DNA of 64,000 bases from Thiocapsa marina 5811. GTDB taxonomy: Bacteria; Pseudomonadota; Gammaproteobacteria; Chromatiales; Chromatiaceae. Positions 1 through 8,914 of the stretch are shown here, in pieces. A model generated the notes under the pieces. The model did no database searches and was not told the origin of the DNA. It saw only the letters and a list, made by a program, of their open reading frames with translations. The stretch lies in NCBI RefSeq assembly GCF_000223985.1, contig NZ_AFWV01000019.1, positions 1 through 64,000 of the forward strand, written 5' to 3'. Every line of letters starts with the position of its first letter. Position 1 is the first letter of the stretch. Made by a program: the position numbers and the translations under genes.

Positions 1-142
1 GGAAATTCGTTCATAGAGCGACCACTCCCGTTCGGATCGTCGGGAGCGATGCTCGCAGCAGGTCGGCTCCTTTTCAAGTCGGTAACGCTCTTTTTATAGA
101 AAACGCCTGAGATAAAATGCGTTACTTGTAAGTGAATCGTTA
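1..142. other. Non-coding left edge
   Basis: No open reading frame with a plausible start, and no hairpin followed by a T run, is visible here. The stretch lies downstream of the leftward DUF2442 gene and may hold the end of a transcription unit that continues outside the window. Confidence 0.4.
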
Positions 143-463
143 CTAAAAGGGAACAGACCACGTTTTAAACTGCGTCAGTTCCTCATACATCCAAGCCGGG
201 TCGAGATCCGCCCCGTTCGGCCAGGTGACGACACCCATTTGAAGACGCGCTTGCTTAAAGTAGCTCGGATCCTTGAGCGGTTCGTAGATGCCGCGGTCAT
301 GAGCCGAGGTGACCGCCGAGAGATCTGCGACGCCGCTGGTGCCATCTTGGAAGGTCACCGCCAGGCGATAGTCCGGCAATATCGACAATCCCTTCACGCG
401 CCAAGGAGCGGCTGGAATCACTCCAATGGCGCGATCCGTCTCGGAAGCTGCTTCAATTGGCAT
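143..463 (-). CDS. DUF2442 family protein
   Basis: A 106-residue protein matching the DUF2442 pattern: an N-terminal strand (VKGLSILPDYRLAVTFQDG), a central GIYEPLKDP segment and the closing WPNGADLDPAWMYEEL. The start at 463 is chosen over an upstream in-frame start because GGAGG (474-478) precedes it and because the extra N-terminus is not family-like. It overlaps the end of the upstream DUF4160 gene by 46 bp. DUF4160/DUF2442 pairs are common in bacteria and look like toxin-antitoxin or small regulatory modules, but no biochemical role is established that I can name. The family call is firm; the function is unknown. Confidence 0.8.
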   Translation of the reverse strand: MPIEAASETDRAIGVIPAAPWRVKGLSILPDYRLAVTFQDGTSGVADLSAVTSAHDRGIYEPLKDPSYFKQARLQMGVVTWPNGADLDPAWMYEELTQFKTWSVPF

Positions 464-678
464 AGTTTCCAATCCTCCATCAATTCTTCGCGGTGCTCGA
501 CGGCCCACTCGATTGTCAGGGCGAGCGCTCGCTTCGGCAGTCGTCCACCAATGACTTCGAGCGTGCGGATATCGATCAGCGCTTCATGCTCGGCGTAAAG
601 GGCATGAAAATGCGGCGGTGCGTGCTCGCGCCAAAACATCTGGATCACGATTCCGAAGAATTGGCTGATGGTGGGCAT
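418..678 (-). CDS. DUF4160 family protein
   Basis: An 86-residue protein with the diagnostic DUF4160 layout: a start PTISQFFGIVIQMFWREH, then the conserved HAPPHFHALYAEHEA histidine-rich core and a C-terminal helix (ALTIEWAVEHREELMEDW). It sits directly upstream of and overlaps the DUF2442 gene, the usual partner, so the two are almost certainly co-translated. The conserved HxPPHFH could bind a metal, but that is inference. Module type (toxin-antitoxin versus other) is not established. Confidence 0.82.
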   Translation of the reverse strand: MPTISQFFGIVIQMFWREHAPPHFHALYAEHEALIDIRTLEVIGGRLPKRALALTIEWAVEHREELMEDWKLCQLKQLPRRIAPLE

Positions 679-850
679 CCAGTGATTTCAGCCTCCGTGT
701 GCGAATCGATTTGTCGGCGATCCTAAGCCGGACGAGGTTTAGGGGCAAGCCCGGGTGAGCAGGGAGATTGACGTCTTGGCTCGTGGTTCTTCCGGGCTAG
801 GCTCCGTGATTCCCGAGCCGCTCGAAGGGACCCGACGATGGTGACGAGTC

Positions 851-1111
851 TCACGAGCGCCGGTCCACGAGCGCTTCGACCAGCCGCAGGTCGTCCTCCA
901 CGGTCTCCTCGGCGACGACAAAACCGTGACCGAAGTGCTCCTTAAGCCGGTAATGGAACTCCTCGTAGCCAAGGCCGGCGAGGGCCGCGGCGGCGCCGAA
1001 GCTGATCTTGTGCGCTTGGTACAGACCGGCGGCGAGGAAGAAATCGCCGGCACCGTTCCCGAGGGGCTCCAGCACCGTGGCGAAGTCCGGATTGATGGTT
1101 GGTGTCGGCAT
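851..1111 (-). CDS. UPF0175-like small protein, orphan antitoxin candidate
   Basis: An 86-residue protein whose core (AAGLYQAHKISFGAAAALAGLGYEEFHYRL) resembles the helix-turn-helix-like region of the UPF0175 family: x-LY-x5-IS-x2-AA-x2-AG-x5-F. UPF0175 proteins are usually antitoxins encoded next to a PIN-like DUF3368 toxin. No such toxin is visible on either side: downstream is about 170 bp of non-coding sequence, upstream is the RND permease. It may be an orphan left after toxin loss, or a regulator in its own right. Confidence 0.6.
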   Translation of the reverse strand: MPTPTINPDFATVLEPLGNGAGDFFLAAGLYQAHKISFGAAAALAGLGYEEFHYRLKEHFGHGFVVAEETVEDDLRLVEALVDRRS

Positions 1112-1237
1112 GGTCGGGCCCCGGACTTGATTGGCTGAATCGGGTGATCGGTCTTGTCAAGTTTAGCGCAGAAGACGTGCCATCGTGGCTCGACGCCGTG
1201 GCTCTCCCGGATCTCATGCGAGGGAAACGGGGCCGGC

Positions 1238-4200
1238 TCAATTCGACAACGGCAAATCGCTTCTCGTCGCCCGCTTCTCCCCCCACGACAGCACAACCAC
1301 AGTCAAAGCCGGCAGAAATGTAACGGTAACCGTCGCCGCACCCATCAACCCGAACAACACAATCACCCCCACACCGCGATAAAGCTCGGTGCCCTCCCCG
1401 GGCAGCAAGACCAGCGGCGACAGGCCGCAGATAGTGGTCAGGGTCGTCATAGCGATGGGACGCAGGCGGGTCTGGACCGCGTCCACCACGGCGTCCACCA
1501 CCGACACGCCTTCCTGGCGGAGGTTTTGGCGGGCCTGATCCACGACCAGGATCGGATTGTTCACGACCGTCCCCATCAGGATGAGGAAGCCCAGCATGGT
1601 GATCATGTCGAAGGGCTGACTCAGGGGCATCAGGCCGATCGTCGGCAATAAGCTGCCGACCAGGTTCAGCAGCGCCAGCCCGACGATGCCGCCGGCGATG
1701 CCCAATGGAATGGCAGTCATGATCAGCAGCGGGAAGCCCCAATGCGCAAAGATCGCCACCAGCACCAGGTAGATGATGACCAGGGCAATCAGGAAGTTGC
1801 CGCTCAAGGCGTCGCGGGTGGCGTCGAGCTGGTCACTGGCCCCGGAGATCTCCACGCTGACGTCCGAGGACAGCTCCCCGCTGCTGCGCATGGCGCCCAG
1901 CAGATCCTCCTTCACGCGCTCGACTCCCGTTTCCAGAGGGACGTCGTCCGGCGGAATCACGTTCAGGGTGACGGTTCGGCGACCGTCCACCCGGCGCACC
2001 GTGCCGGCGTCCACGGCCTCCTCGATGGTGGCTAGGCCGGACAGCGGGAGGGTGGCGCCTCCGGGCGTGTGGATCATCACGTGTGGCAGCTCGTCCAGGC
2101 GAGGCTCCCGGCCCTGGCTGCCGTACAGGTAGATGTCGATCTTGTCGTCGTCGAGGAAGAAATCGTCGAGGTACGCCCCTTCGGTCAGGGCTGCGATAGT
2201 GAAGCCGATCGCCTCGGTGTCCAGACCCAGCTCGGCGACCCGATTCCAGTCCGGGCGCACCTGGATCGAGGGCTGGGCCAGAGACAGGGTGGGCGGTTGG
2301 GTCTGGATGCGCGGGTTGTCGAAGATCTCACGGGCGCGTTCGTAGGCGGCGTTGGCCGAGCGGTAGACCGACACGAGATCCGCACCGGAGATATCCAGGT
2401 TGATGCTGCGGGTCCCGCCGTCGTTGCTTGAGATGATGGAGCCCTTGGCCGCAAATGAACGCATGCCCGGAAACTGCTCGTAGAACCCGGTGATCTCGTC
2501 CATCAAGGGCTCGATGTGCAGCGGATCGATGGTTTCGGCGATGATGCGCACGTTGGTGGGCCGCACCTGCATGTTCAGGAAGGCGATCGGCGGCACCGAG
2601 ACCTCGCCGGCGTCAAAGGCATCGCTCTCGGCCCCCACGTGCGGCAGAAAATGGCCTTCGATCTGTTTGGCGATGGCCTCCATCTCCGACAGGTTGTAGC
2701 CGGGTGGCGCGTTCATGGAGGCGAAGGTCTTCGGCTCTTCGCCCTCGGGCAGATATTCGGCGGGGGGTGTCAGCGTCAGGATGATCCAGAGGCTCAGCGC
2801 AACCGTGACCAGGATGGTCAGGCTCCGTCGCACGGCACTGCCGACCAGCCAGCGCACGCCACCCACGATGCCCCCGACCCAGCCCCCAGCCCAGCCGCCG
2901 GCCCGACCTTCGAATGGCGCGTTGCCAGATCCGTCCGCGGCCGTTTCGCGGACACCGAAGCCCATCCGTGCACTGAGCGTGGGAATCAGCGTGATCGCCA
3001 CCAGCATGGAGGCCAGAATGGCGGCGGAGATCGCAATGGCCACATCGGAGTAAAGCTGTCCCGCTTCCTGCTCGATGAAGAGGATGGGCAGGAACACCAG
3101 GATGGTGGTCATGGTGGATGCGAGCACTGCCGGCCAGACCTCCTGGACGCCCTTGAGTGCGGAATCGAACCGATTCAGCCCCAGACGGCGGTGGCGCTCG
3201 ATGTTCTCCAGCACCACGATGCTGTTGTCCACGGTCATCCCGATGGCGAACGCGATGCCGGCCAACGAGATGACGTTGATGGTGCGCCCGGCGAGCAGCA
3301 GGCCCATGAATGCCGCGATGGTGCACAATGGGATGCCGATTACCGCGACCAGCGTGGCCCGCGACGAGCGCAGGAACAGAAACAGCACCAGGGACGCAAA
3401 CACCGCACCGATCGCCAGATTGTTGCGGACGTTGGCCACCGATGCCTCCACATAGCGGGCATCGTCCGAGGTCAACTCAAGCCGCAGCCCGGCGGGCTCC
3501 AACACCTCGCGATTGATGGCGTCGACTTCCTTCAACATGGCCCGCTTGATGTCGATGACGTTGGAGCCGCTCTCCCGCCTGACCTGCAACCCCAGCACCC
3601 GCTGGCCGTTGACGAACGACAGGGCGCGAATCCGGGAGTGGTCCTGACGCACGCTGGCTACATCCGAGAGTCTGACAACGCTGTCGCCGGTGCGCGAGAC
3701 CACCAACTGCTCCAGCTCCTCGAGATCTTCGAACCGTCCCAGGGTGCGCAGCAGGTAGGAGCGCTTGCCCGAATCGATCTCGCCGCCGGACACATCGCGA
3801 TTCCGTGCCGTGATGGCGTCCCGCAGGTCCAGGAGGCTCAGTCCGCGCTGGGCCAGTTTCAGCTCGTCGACAGTGATCTGGATCTGGCGCTCGGCACCGC
3901 CGCCGACGGTGACCTCGGACACCCCCGGCACGCTCTCCATGCGCGGCCGAACCCGGTCTTCGACAAAGTCCCGCATCAGGTCGATGTCCAGCTCGCGGGG
4001 GTTGCCTATCAGGGTGGAGATCCGGAAGTACATGAAGGCGTTGGCGGAGAAGGACGCCGCGACGATGCGGGGCTCGTCCACGTTGCGGGGGTAATCGGAC
4101 ACCTGACTGAGGGCGTTGTTGATCTGGATCAGGGCCTCGGTGATATCCACACCGAACGGGAATTCCAGCTCGATCTCCGATGCGCCGAAGGACGCGGACG

Positions 4201-4438
4201 AGATCATTCGGGTCAGATTGGGGACATTGCGCAGGTAGCGCTCCTGCTCGATGAGGATCTCCTTTTCGATGTCTTGCGGGGTCGCGCCGGGCCACCGGGT
4301 CTCCACCGTCACCGTGCGGGTTTCCAGATCGGGGATCATCTGGACCGGAATGCGCAGGGCCGCGGCAGTGCCCAGGATCGCCAGGATCAGGGTGATCACG
4401 GCCACCAGGGTGCCGTGCCGGATGATGCGGGAGAACAT
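1238..4438 (-). CDS. RND efflux permease (AcrB/HAE1-type)
   Basis: A 1066-residue resistance-nodulation-division inner-membrane pump of the usual length. It begins with a transmembrane helix (RIIRHGTLVAVITLILAILG), followed by a periplasmic pore domain. A helix bundle contains the RND TM4 signature (AGIAFAIGMTVDNSIVVLENIE) with the proton-relay Asp. A second porter domain follows, then a C-terminal bundle with MLGFLILMGTVVNNPILVVDQ. It is translated from an ATG overlapping the adaptor stop by one base (TGATG), so the two are coupled. It should form a tripartite pump with the adaptor and an outer-membrane TolC-type factor, which is not encoded here. The substrate cannot be read from the sequence. 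Confidence 0.93.
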   Translation of the reverse strand: MFSRIIRHGTLVAVITLILAILGTAAALRIPVQMIPDLETRTVTVETRWPGATPQDIEKEILIEQERYLRNVPNLTRMISSASFGASEIELEFPFGVDITEALIQINNALSQVSDYPRNVDEPRIVAASFSANAFMYFRISTLIGNPRELDIDLMRDFVEDRVRPRMESVPGVSEVTVGGGAERQIQITVDELKLAQRGLSLLDLRDAITARNRDVSGGEIDSGKRSYLLRTLGRFEDLEELEQLVVSRTGDSVVRLSDVASVRQDHSRIRALSFVNGQRVLGLQVRRESGSNVIDIKRAMLKEVDAINREVLEPAGLRLELTSDDARYVEASVANVRNNLAIGAVFASLVLFLFLRSSRATLVAVIGIPLCTIAAFMGLLLAGRTINVISLAGIAFAIGMTVDNSIVVLENIERHRRLGLNRFDSALKGVQEVWPAVLASTMTTILVFLPILFIEQEAGQLYSDVAIAISAAILASMLVAITLIPTLSARMGFGVRETAADGSGNAPFEGRAGGWAGGWVGGIVGGVRWLVGSAVRRSLTILVTVALSLWIILTLTPPAEYLPEGEEPKTFASMNAPPGYNLSEMEAIAKQIEGHFLPHVGAESDAFDAGEVSVPPIAFLNMQVRPTNVRIIAETIDPLHIEPLMDEITGFYEQFPGMRSFAAKGSIISSNDGGTRSINLDISGADLVSVYRSANAAYERAREIFDNPRIQTQPPTLSLAQPSIQVRPDWNRVAELGLDTEAIGFTIAALTEGAYLDDFFLDDDKIDIYLYGSQGREPRLDELPHVMIHTPGGATLPLSGLATIEEAVDAGTVRRVDGRRTVTLNVIPPDDVPLETGVERVKEDLLGAMRSSGELSSDVSVEISGASDQLDATRDALSGNFLIALVIIYLVLVAIFAHWGFPLLIMTAIPLGIAGGIVGLALLNLVGSLLPTIGLMPLSQPFDMITMLGFLILMGTVVNNPILVVDQARQNLRQEGVSVVDAVVDAVQTRLRPIAMTTLTTICGLSPLVLLPGEGTELYRGVGVIVLFGLMGAATVTVTFLPALTVVVLSWGEKRATRSDLPLSN

Positions 4439-5517
4439 CAGCGCGCCGTCCGCTCGGAGATGCGCACCTTCATGCCGTCATCCAGGGATTCATTGCCTCG
4501 AACGACGACCTGCTCATGGCCTTGCAAGCCGTCGACAATGACGACCCGATCGTGGAAGCCGATGCCGGTGGTCACGCGTTTCTCCCGGACCGCGAAAAGC
4601 CCCCCATCGGTCGGCTCGGCAATCCAGACGCTGACACGACCGTCCGGGTAGCGGTTGATCGCATCGCGGGACACCGTCAACCCTGTCCCCCCGACGGAGA
4701 CCCGCAGCACCGCATCGACGGCCATGCCCGGCAGGGCGGCAAAGCCGTCGGGCGCAATCGCGCGCAGCAGGAAGGTTCTGGATTGCGATTCGCCGACCGG
4801 GACCAAGGCATCGATCTCGGCCGTGATGGGGTTGCCTTCGGGACCGGCGCCGTCGATCAGCAACTCCGAGCCTTCATCGATCCGGCGGTAGGCCTCCTGG
4901 GGCACCTGAAAATCCAGCCGCAGATTGTCGGTGTCCACGAGCGTCAGCAAGGCGTCTCCCGGCGTGACCCACTCGCCCAGTTCGCTGGAACGATCGCTGA
5001 CGACACCGTCGAACGGCGCCTCCACGCGATGTCGGCGCAACACCACCTGCCGGTGTGCTTCGGCGGCCTGCAGACGGGCGACCGCGGCCTCTGCGGCGGC
5101 AACATCGGTCTCCCGGGTGCTGACTTCGGTCTCGGCAATGTTCCCGCGCCCCACCGACCGGGCCTCCTCCAGCCTGCGACGGGCCTCCTCCAGCCGCGCC
5201 CGGGCCTCGTCGGTTTCGGCACGGGCCCCGGCCAGCTCGAACAGCGCCTGCTCATCGTCCAGCCCGATCAGCAGGTCGCCTTGACTGACCTTCGCGCCCG
5301 TGTCGACCGCGACCTTGTTCACCAGGCCGGCAACCGCCGTGGACAAACGGGAGCTGCGCAGCGCGTTCACGGTTCCGGTGAGTCGGACCTCCTCGACGAT
5401 CTCGGTGGTTTCAACATTCGCCAGTTGCACACCGGGCGGCTCTTGACCCCACGCGGGCGTCGTCAGCGCGCAGATCAGGAAGACCTGCAGGCAATGGCGC
5501 CAAGGGTGGTGACGCAT
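4438..5517 (-). CDS. RND periplasmic adaptor (membrane fusion protein)
   Basis: A 359-residue HlyD/AcrA-like adaptor. The N-terminus is a signal peptide ending near PAWGQ. A biotinyl-lipoyl-like half (VNKVAVDTGAKVSQGDLLIGLD) is followed by a long Ala/Glu/Arg-rich coiled-coil hairpin of roughly 60 residues. The second lipoyl half (VEAPFDGVVSDRSSELGEWV) and beta-barrel and membrane-proximal domains complete the fold. GAGAGGAC precedes the ATG. It is the first gene of a two-gene operon and bridges the permease to an outer-membrane channel. VapC follows about 75 bp upstream on the same strand. Confidence 0.92.
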   Translation of the reverse strand: MRHHPWRHCLQVFLICALTTPAWGQEPPGVQLANVETTEIVEEVRLTGTVNALRSSRLSTAVAGLVNKVAVDTGAKVSQGDLLIGLDDEQALFELAGARAETDEARARLEEARRRLEEARSVGRGNIAETEVSTRETDVAAAEAAVARLQAAEAHRQVVLRRHRVEAPFDGVVSDRSSELGEWVTPGDALLTLVDTDNLRLDFQVPQEAYRRIDEGSELLIDGAGPEGNPITAEIDALVPVGESQSRTFLLRAIAPDGFAALPGMAVDAVLRVSVGGTGLTVSRDAINRYPDGRVSVWIAEPTDGGLFAVREKRVTTGIGFHDRVVIVDGLQGHEQVVVRGNESLDDGMKVRISERTAR

Positions 5518-5591
5518 TCAGTGTCCTCTCGTTTTCATCGGGATCAAGGCGATGTCTTCGGCCTCGTGACGCTGTACCGAGATACCGAATG

Positions 5592-5999
5592 TCAGGACGC
5601 GGGTCGCCAAACAGGAAGGATATCGGTCTGCGAGAAATCCTCACCTTTGAACAGCAGCGGAAGTCCGCGGACCTTGGCAAGCGCGTAACTGAATAGGTCG
5701 CCGTAGTTCAAGCCGGCCGCGTGCCCACTGCCCCGACCGTAGGCGACAAAGGCCGCGAACGCGGCTTGCAGCTCGGCCTTGCCCGGCGCCACCAGCTCGA
5801 ACATCGGCAGGCGCAGCAGATCATCCAACAGCACGACCGCGCGCTCGCCCCGTCGGCCATGCACGACCATGCGGGCTTCCAACGCGGTCGGGGTACTGAT
5901 CAGTGCGCGCGGCGCTTTCTGGATGATGTCGACAAATGCCTCGCGTTCCGGCTCCCCGAAGACGATCGCCACGAGCGCCGAGGTGTCGATGACGATCAT
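5592..5999 (-). CDS. vapC: VapC-type PIN-domain toxin
   Basis: A 135-residue PIN-domain ribonuclease. The acidic pocket is visible: Asp5 in MIVIDTSALVAIV, a Glu in the ALEARMVV helix, the Asp of LNYGDLFSYALAK, and an Asp in LFKGEDFSQTDI near the C-terminus. Its ATG overlaps the stop of the upstream antitoxin by four bases (ATGA), the classic vapBC arrangement. The expected role is Mg-dependent RNA cleavage restrained by the antitoxin. The RNA target is not deducible. Confidence 0.9.
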   Translation of the reverse strand: MIVIDTSALVAIVFGEPEREAFVDIIQKAPRALISTPTALEARMVVHGRRGERAVVLLDDLLRLPMFELVAPGKAELQAAFAAFVAYGRGSGHAAGLNYGDLFSYALAKVRGLPLLFKGEDFSQTDILPVWRPAS

Positions 6000-6235
6000 T
6001 CGGGGAGTCCTGCCTCATCCCAAGGGAGAGGATCGAAGGCGTCCGCTCGGTCCGGGATGCGATCGAGCTGCGCCAGCAGCGCACGCATGCAGGCGGCTGG
6101 CTCGGCGGCGCCATCGAGCTCTCGCAGCAATTGATCGACCGCGCGCTCCACGGCAGCCGTCTTACTCAAACCGGTCACTCGGGCGAGCCGCTCGACCTTG
6201 CCGACGACGGCGGGATTGGCGATTTGCAGAGGCAT
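5996..6235 (-). CDS. vapB: VapB-type antitoxin (Rv0623-like)
   Basis: A 79-residue antitoxin starting MPLQIANPAVVGKVERLARV and continuing GLSKTAAVERAVDQLLREL, the pattern of Rv0623-type VapB antitoxins (N-terminal DNA-binding and dimerisation region). The acidic/Pro-rich C-terminus (DAFDPLPWDEAGLPE) resembles the tail that occupies the PIN active site. An in-frame open stretch extends to 6484, but its composition is unlike an antitoxin, so I place the start at 6235. It overlaps vapC by ATGA. Confidence 0.87.
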   Translation of the reverse strand: MPLQIANPAVVGKVERLARVTGLSKTAAVERAVDQLLRELDGAAEPAACMRALLAQLDRIPDRADAFDPLPWDEAGLPE

Positions 6236-6597
6236 GGAGAGACGCTCGATATTGAAATCAACACCGTCAATATAGGCATGCCTGCCGGTCATCGCAAACG
6301 GCCCGCCGATTCGGCCTTCAATCGGCTCCGGGGACCGGTCTAGCTCGGCTTTATCCTCTCGCCGAGCCCGACAGCATGACCCGTCTACCCGGGCGGACAT
6401 GCCGACGGAGCCGCACTCGGAGAGTTGGAGGACGGGCTGGAATGTCACTGAGACGGAGCCGCCGGCGCCGGCTTTGATCGACACCGAAGGCGGACCCGTT
6501 CGGGATGGTTCCTCGCGCCGCTACATACTCCCCGAGCGCAGAAGCACTTGTCCCGTCGCCCCGACCATGGCCTCCATGCCACCGCTGAGCGAGATGC
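6236..6597. other. Gap with no supported gene
   Basis: About 360 bp between vapB and the mechanosensitive channel gene. The reading frame upstream of vapB stays open but looks non-coding. A perfect 7-bp stem (GCTGAGC-GAGAT-GCTCAGC, 6584-6602) overlaps the stop codon of the channel gene. It has no T run, so it is a weak terminator candidate. Confidence 0.4.
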
Positions 6598-8373
6598 TCA
6601 GCGCTCCTCGCACGGCGGCGTAAAGAGTCCCAAGCCGCGCGGGCGGGCGGCACTGCCGTTCGCGCCGAAGTCACGCGCGACTGCCGAGAGCACTGTCGGC
6701 TCCTGCACGGGTCGCGCTTGATGCGGCTGTCCCGGCATGGTCTCCACCTCGATCGTCTGGGTCGGAAATGCGAATTCCACGCCCAATCGATCCGCGAGCC
6801 GCATGATCTCGAGGAACACGCGTTGCCTCTCGACAAGCTCCGCGGACCAGTCCGGGACCTGCAGGAAAAAGTACAACAGGACATCGAGCCCGTGAGGGCC
6901 AAAGTCGTGCATGACGACGTGAAAGTAGTCTTTGCGTGTAGCCGGGTTGGCCTTGATGATCTCTTTGATACCCTCGAGAAAGGCCTCGATCCGCTCCGGC
7001 CCGGTGTCGTAGCGAATATTCAGCTTCGTCGTGACACGGCGATAGGTCCGCTCGCCCATGTTGTCGATCGCCGCATTCACCGTGACCGAATTGGGCACCG
7101 ACAGCAGCGAATCGTAAAAGGTACGAATCCGGGTGCTGCGAAAGCCGATGTCTTCGACCGTTCCTTCGTTGTCGTTCATCTTGATCCAGTCGCCGATCCG
7201 GAAGGGTCGATCGAGCATGATCGCCAACGAGCCGAGGAGATTCGCCAGCGTCTCGCGAGCGGCCAGGGCGACCGCCAGACCGCCGACGCCGAGGCCGGTA
7301 ATGACCGAATACGCAGGCAGGCCGATGCGCTGCGCCCCGTCCACCACTAATGCAGCGATCGCGACGAACGCCAATAGCTTGAACCCGAGCCGGAGAAGTT
7401 GGCTGTCGATGCCCCGTGGACGCAAGTGCCGCGAGCGAATCACGACCTCCGGGATCTGTGTCAGGATCAAGACCGCGAGCCAGCCAAGCAGCGTGTATTC
7501 CAGGATCACGAAGAACTGCTTGTCCAGGATCAGCATGTGGCCGGTGAAGTTGACGATCTCGTTGATGAAATACTTCACACCCTGCACCAGGACGACCCCG
7601 AACAAGAGGGCCAGGATGGCCCCCCTTCGCGAGATCTGATGTTGCTCTCGACGGCGCTTATCGGCTCGCCGTCCGGCGCGATAGCCGGCCACGCCCAAAG
7701 CAAAACCAGCCATGAGCACAACGACCGCGGCGATCCATTGCCACGCCGTCTGCCCCAAGACCTGTCGCCCAAGCCAAGCCGGCAGGCCCGCGTTCCAGGA
7801 CAGGCTCAAACCGGGTCCCGGGGTGAGGCTGTAGGCGTCGTAGAGTCCGGGCGTTGCCTCTGCACGATACGGCAGATCGGAGACCCGTTCGAAAAACGAC
7901 TCTGCGCGCTCCACCGTCAAGGGGCTGAACAGCCACTCGCCGGTCCGAGTCCCTTCCTGGACCTGTGCGATGGTGATCTCGGTGTAGGGGATGCGCCATT
8001 TCAAGATCTCGTCGATTTCCACGCGCCTGGCGTCCGGGATCTCCTCGTAGGGCGGCAAACCCACGCGGTCGATGGTCTCCTTGAGCAGCAGAGCCGCCTC
8101 GAGGCCGATGTCCGCGGCAAACTCCGCCGGCACACCGCTCAGATCAAGGGTACGCCAAGCGCGGCGCAGCGGCTCGAGGGTCTCTTCCCGCGATTTCCCT
8201 GGATCCTCTGCGATCTTGTAGGCTTCCTCAAGGTTGACGATCAAGCTCCGCGCAGTCGCCTGCGGACTGGAGGTATCCGGCGGGCGAAGCGGATTGGCCA
8301 AGGGCTCGATCGCTCGAGGCGCGGCGAAGAGCGGCGCAGCCGCTAGCCACAGCAGAATCAGGGAGACCGTCAT
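6598..8373 (-). CDS. MscS-family mechanosensitive ion channel
   Basis: A 591-residue channel. The chosen start (8373) gives a proper signal peptide (MTVSLILLWLAAAPLFA) with GAGGATC upstream. A periplasmic region of about 200 residues precedes several transmembrane helices. The MscS core is clear: the pore-lining Gly/Ala helix VITGLGVGGLAVALAARETL, then LLGSLAIMLDRPFRIGDWI and the beta-domain sequence GTVEDIGFRSTRIRTF. It is a large MscS-like protein with an extra N-terminal periplasmic domain, probably acting in osmotic down-shock release from the inner membrane. It faces away from the helicase gene at 8915. Confidence 0.9.
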   Translation of the reverse strand: MTVSLILLWLAAAPLFAAPRAIEPLANPLRPPDTSSPQATARSLIVNLEEAYKIAEDPGKSREETLEPLRRAWRTLDLSGVPAEFAADIGLEAALLLKETIDRVGLPPYEEIPDARRVEIDEILKWRIPYTEITIAQVQEGTRTGEWLFSPLTVERAESFFERVSDLPYRAEATPGLYDAYSLTPGPGLSLSWNAGLPAWLGRQVLGQTAWQWIAAVVVLMAGFALGVAGYRAGRRADKRRREQHQISRRGAILALLFGVVLVQGVKYFINEIVNFTGHMLILDKQFFVILEYTLLGWLAVLILTQIPEVVIRSRHLRPRGIDSQLLRLGFKLLAFVAIAALVVDGAQRIGLPAYSVITGLGVGGLAVALAARETLANLLGSLAIMLDRPFRIGDWIKMNDNEGTVEDIGFRSTRIRTFYDSLLSVPNSVTVNAAIDNMGERTYRRVTTKLNIRYDTGPERIEAFLEGIKEIIKANPATRKDYFHVVMHDFGPHGLDVLLYFFLQVPDWSAELVERQRVFLEIMRLADRLGVEFAFPTQTIEVETMPGQPHQARPVQEPTVLSAVARDFGANGSAARPRGLGLFTPPCEER

Positions 8374-8914
8374 CGGAACCGGGATCCTCGAGCGACGGAA
8401 AAGCCTCCGGAAGCAAACGCACATAGAAGGTGCCAGAGTGACCAATGCTTCGGGGCAGAATACAGGTAATCGCCCGACGAAGATAAAAACGGCATCCGTC
8501 GCCGCTCCACGGCCTCGTCGTTCCGCCCCGCGACATACCGCGGCATCCTCCCGGTCCTTTCAGACCCCGCCGGGGCACGCAGCATCGAACATTTCCCGCT
8601 GCGCGCACTCGCCCGCTCCGGGCGGCACCTCCGTCGCAAACCATGACGCTCATCAATTCGCGCAACCCGCGCCGCGTCTACACTCAAACACGTCCTTGCG
8701 ATTTCATGGAGAACGTCCCCGACGATGGACACCGACAGCGCTCAAATCAGCGACACCACCCATCACGGCGGTCGCAGCACGCGCAGCAAGGTCGTCCGGG
8801 CCGCCGGACCCGAAGCAGCCAAGGACGAGGCCGAGTGCCCAGCCGGTCGCTATCAGGTCGGACGCGTCGTCGGCATCGGCAAACGCTGATCCCCACCATC
8901 GAGAACGGACGCTC
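8374..8914. other. Divergent intergenic region, MscS / NERD helicase
   Basis: About 540 bp between divergently transcribed genes. It must hold both promoters, but I could not assign convincing -35/-10 pairs. It contains one 54-codon open frame, listed separately. Confidence 0.4.
8725..8889 (+). CDS. Possible small protein, 54 aa, unrecognised
   Basis: An ATG-TGA frame of 54 codons beginning MDTDSAQISDTTHHGGRSTR and ending QVGRVVGIGKR. It lies 25 bp upstream of the helicase start on the same strand. It is polar and basic with no hydrophobic segment. It could be a leader or a small basic protein, or a chance frame in GC-rich DNA. There is no strong ribosome site, so this is a low-confidence call. 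Confidence 0.25.
   Translation: MDTDSAQISDTTHHGGRSTRSKVVRAAGPEAAKDEAECPAGRYQVGRVVGIGKR

Noticed and set aside
723-742. Short inverted repeat CTAAGCC ... GGTTTAG resembling the 88-bp element ends
   Set aside because: Only 20 bp with no interior; may be a chance match or a collapsed copy, not enough to call.
2516-4651. 711-codon plus-strand frame across the RND permease
   Set aside because: Antisense shadow of a clear RND gene; His/Gln/Gly-rich composition, no family features.
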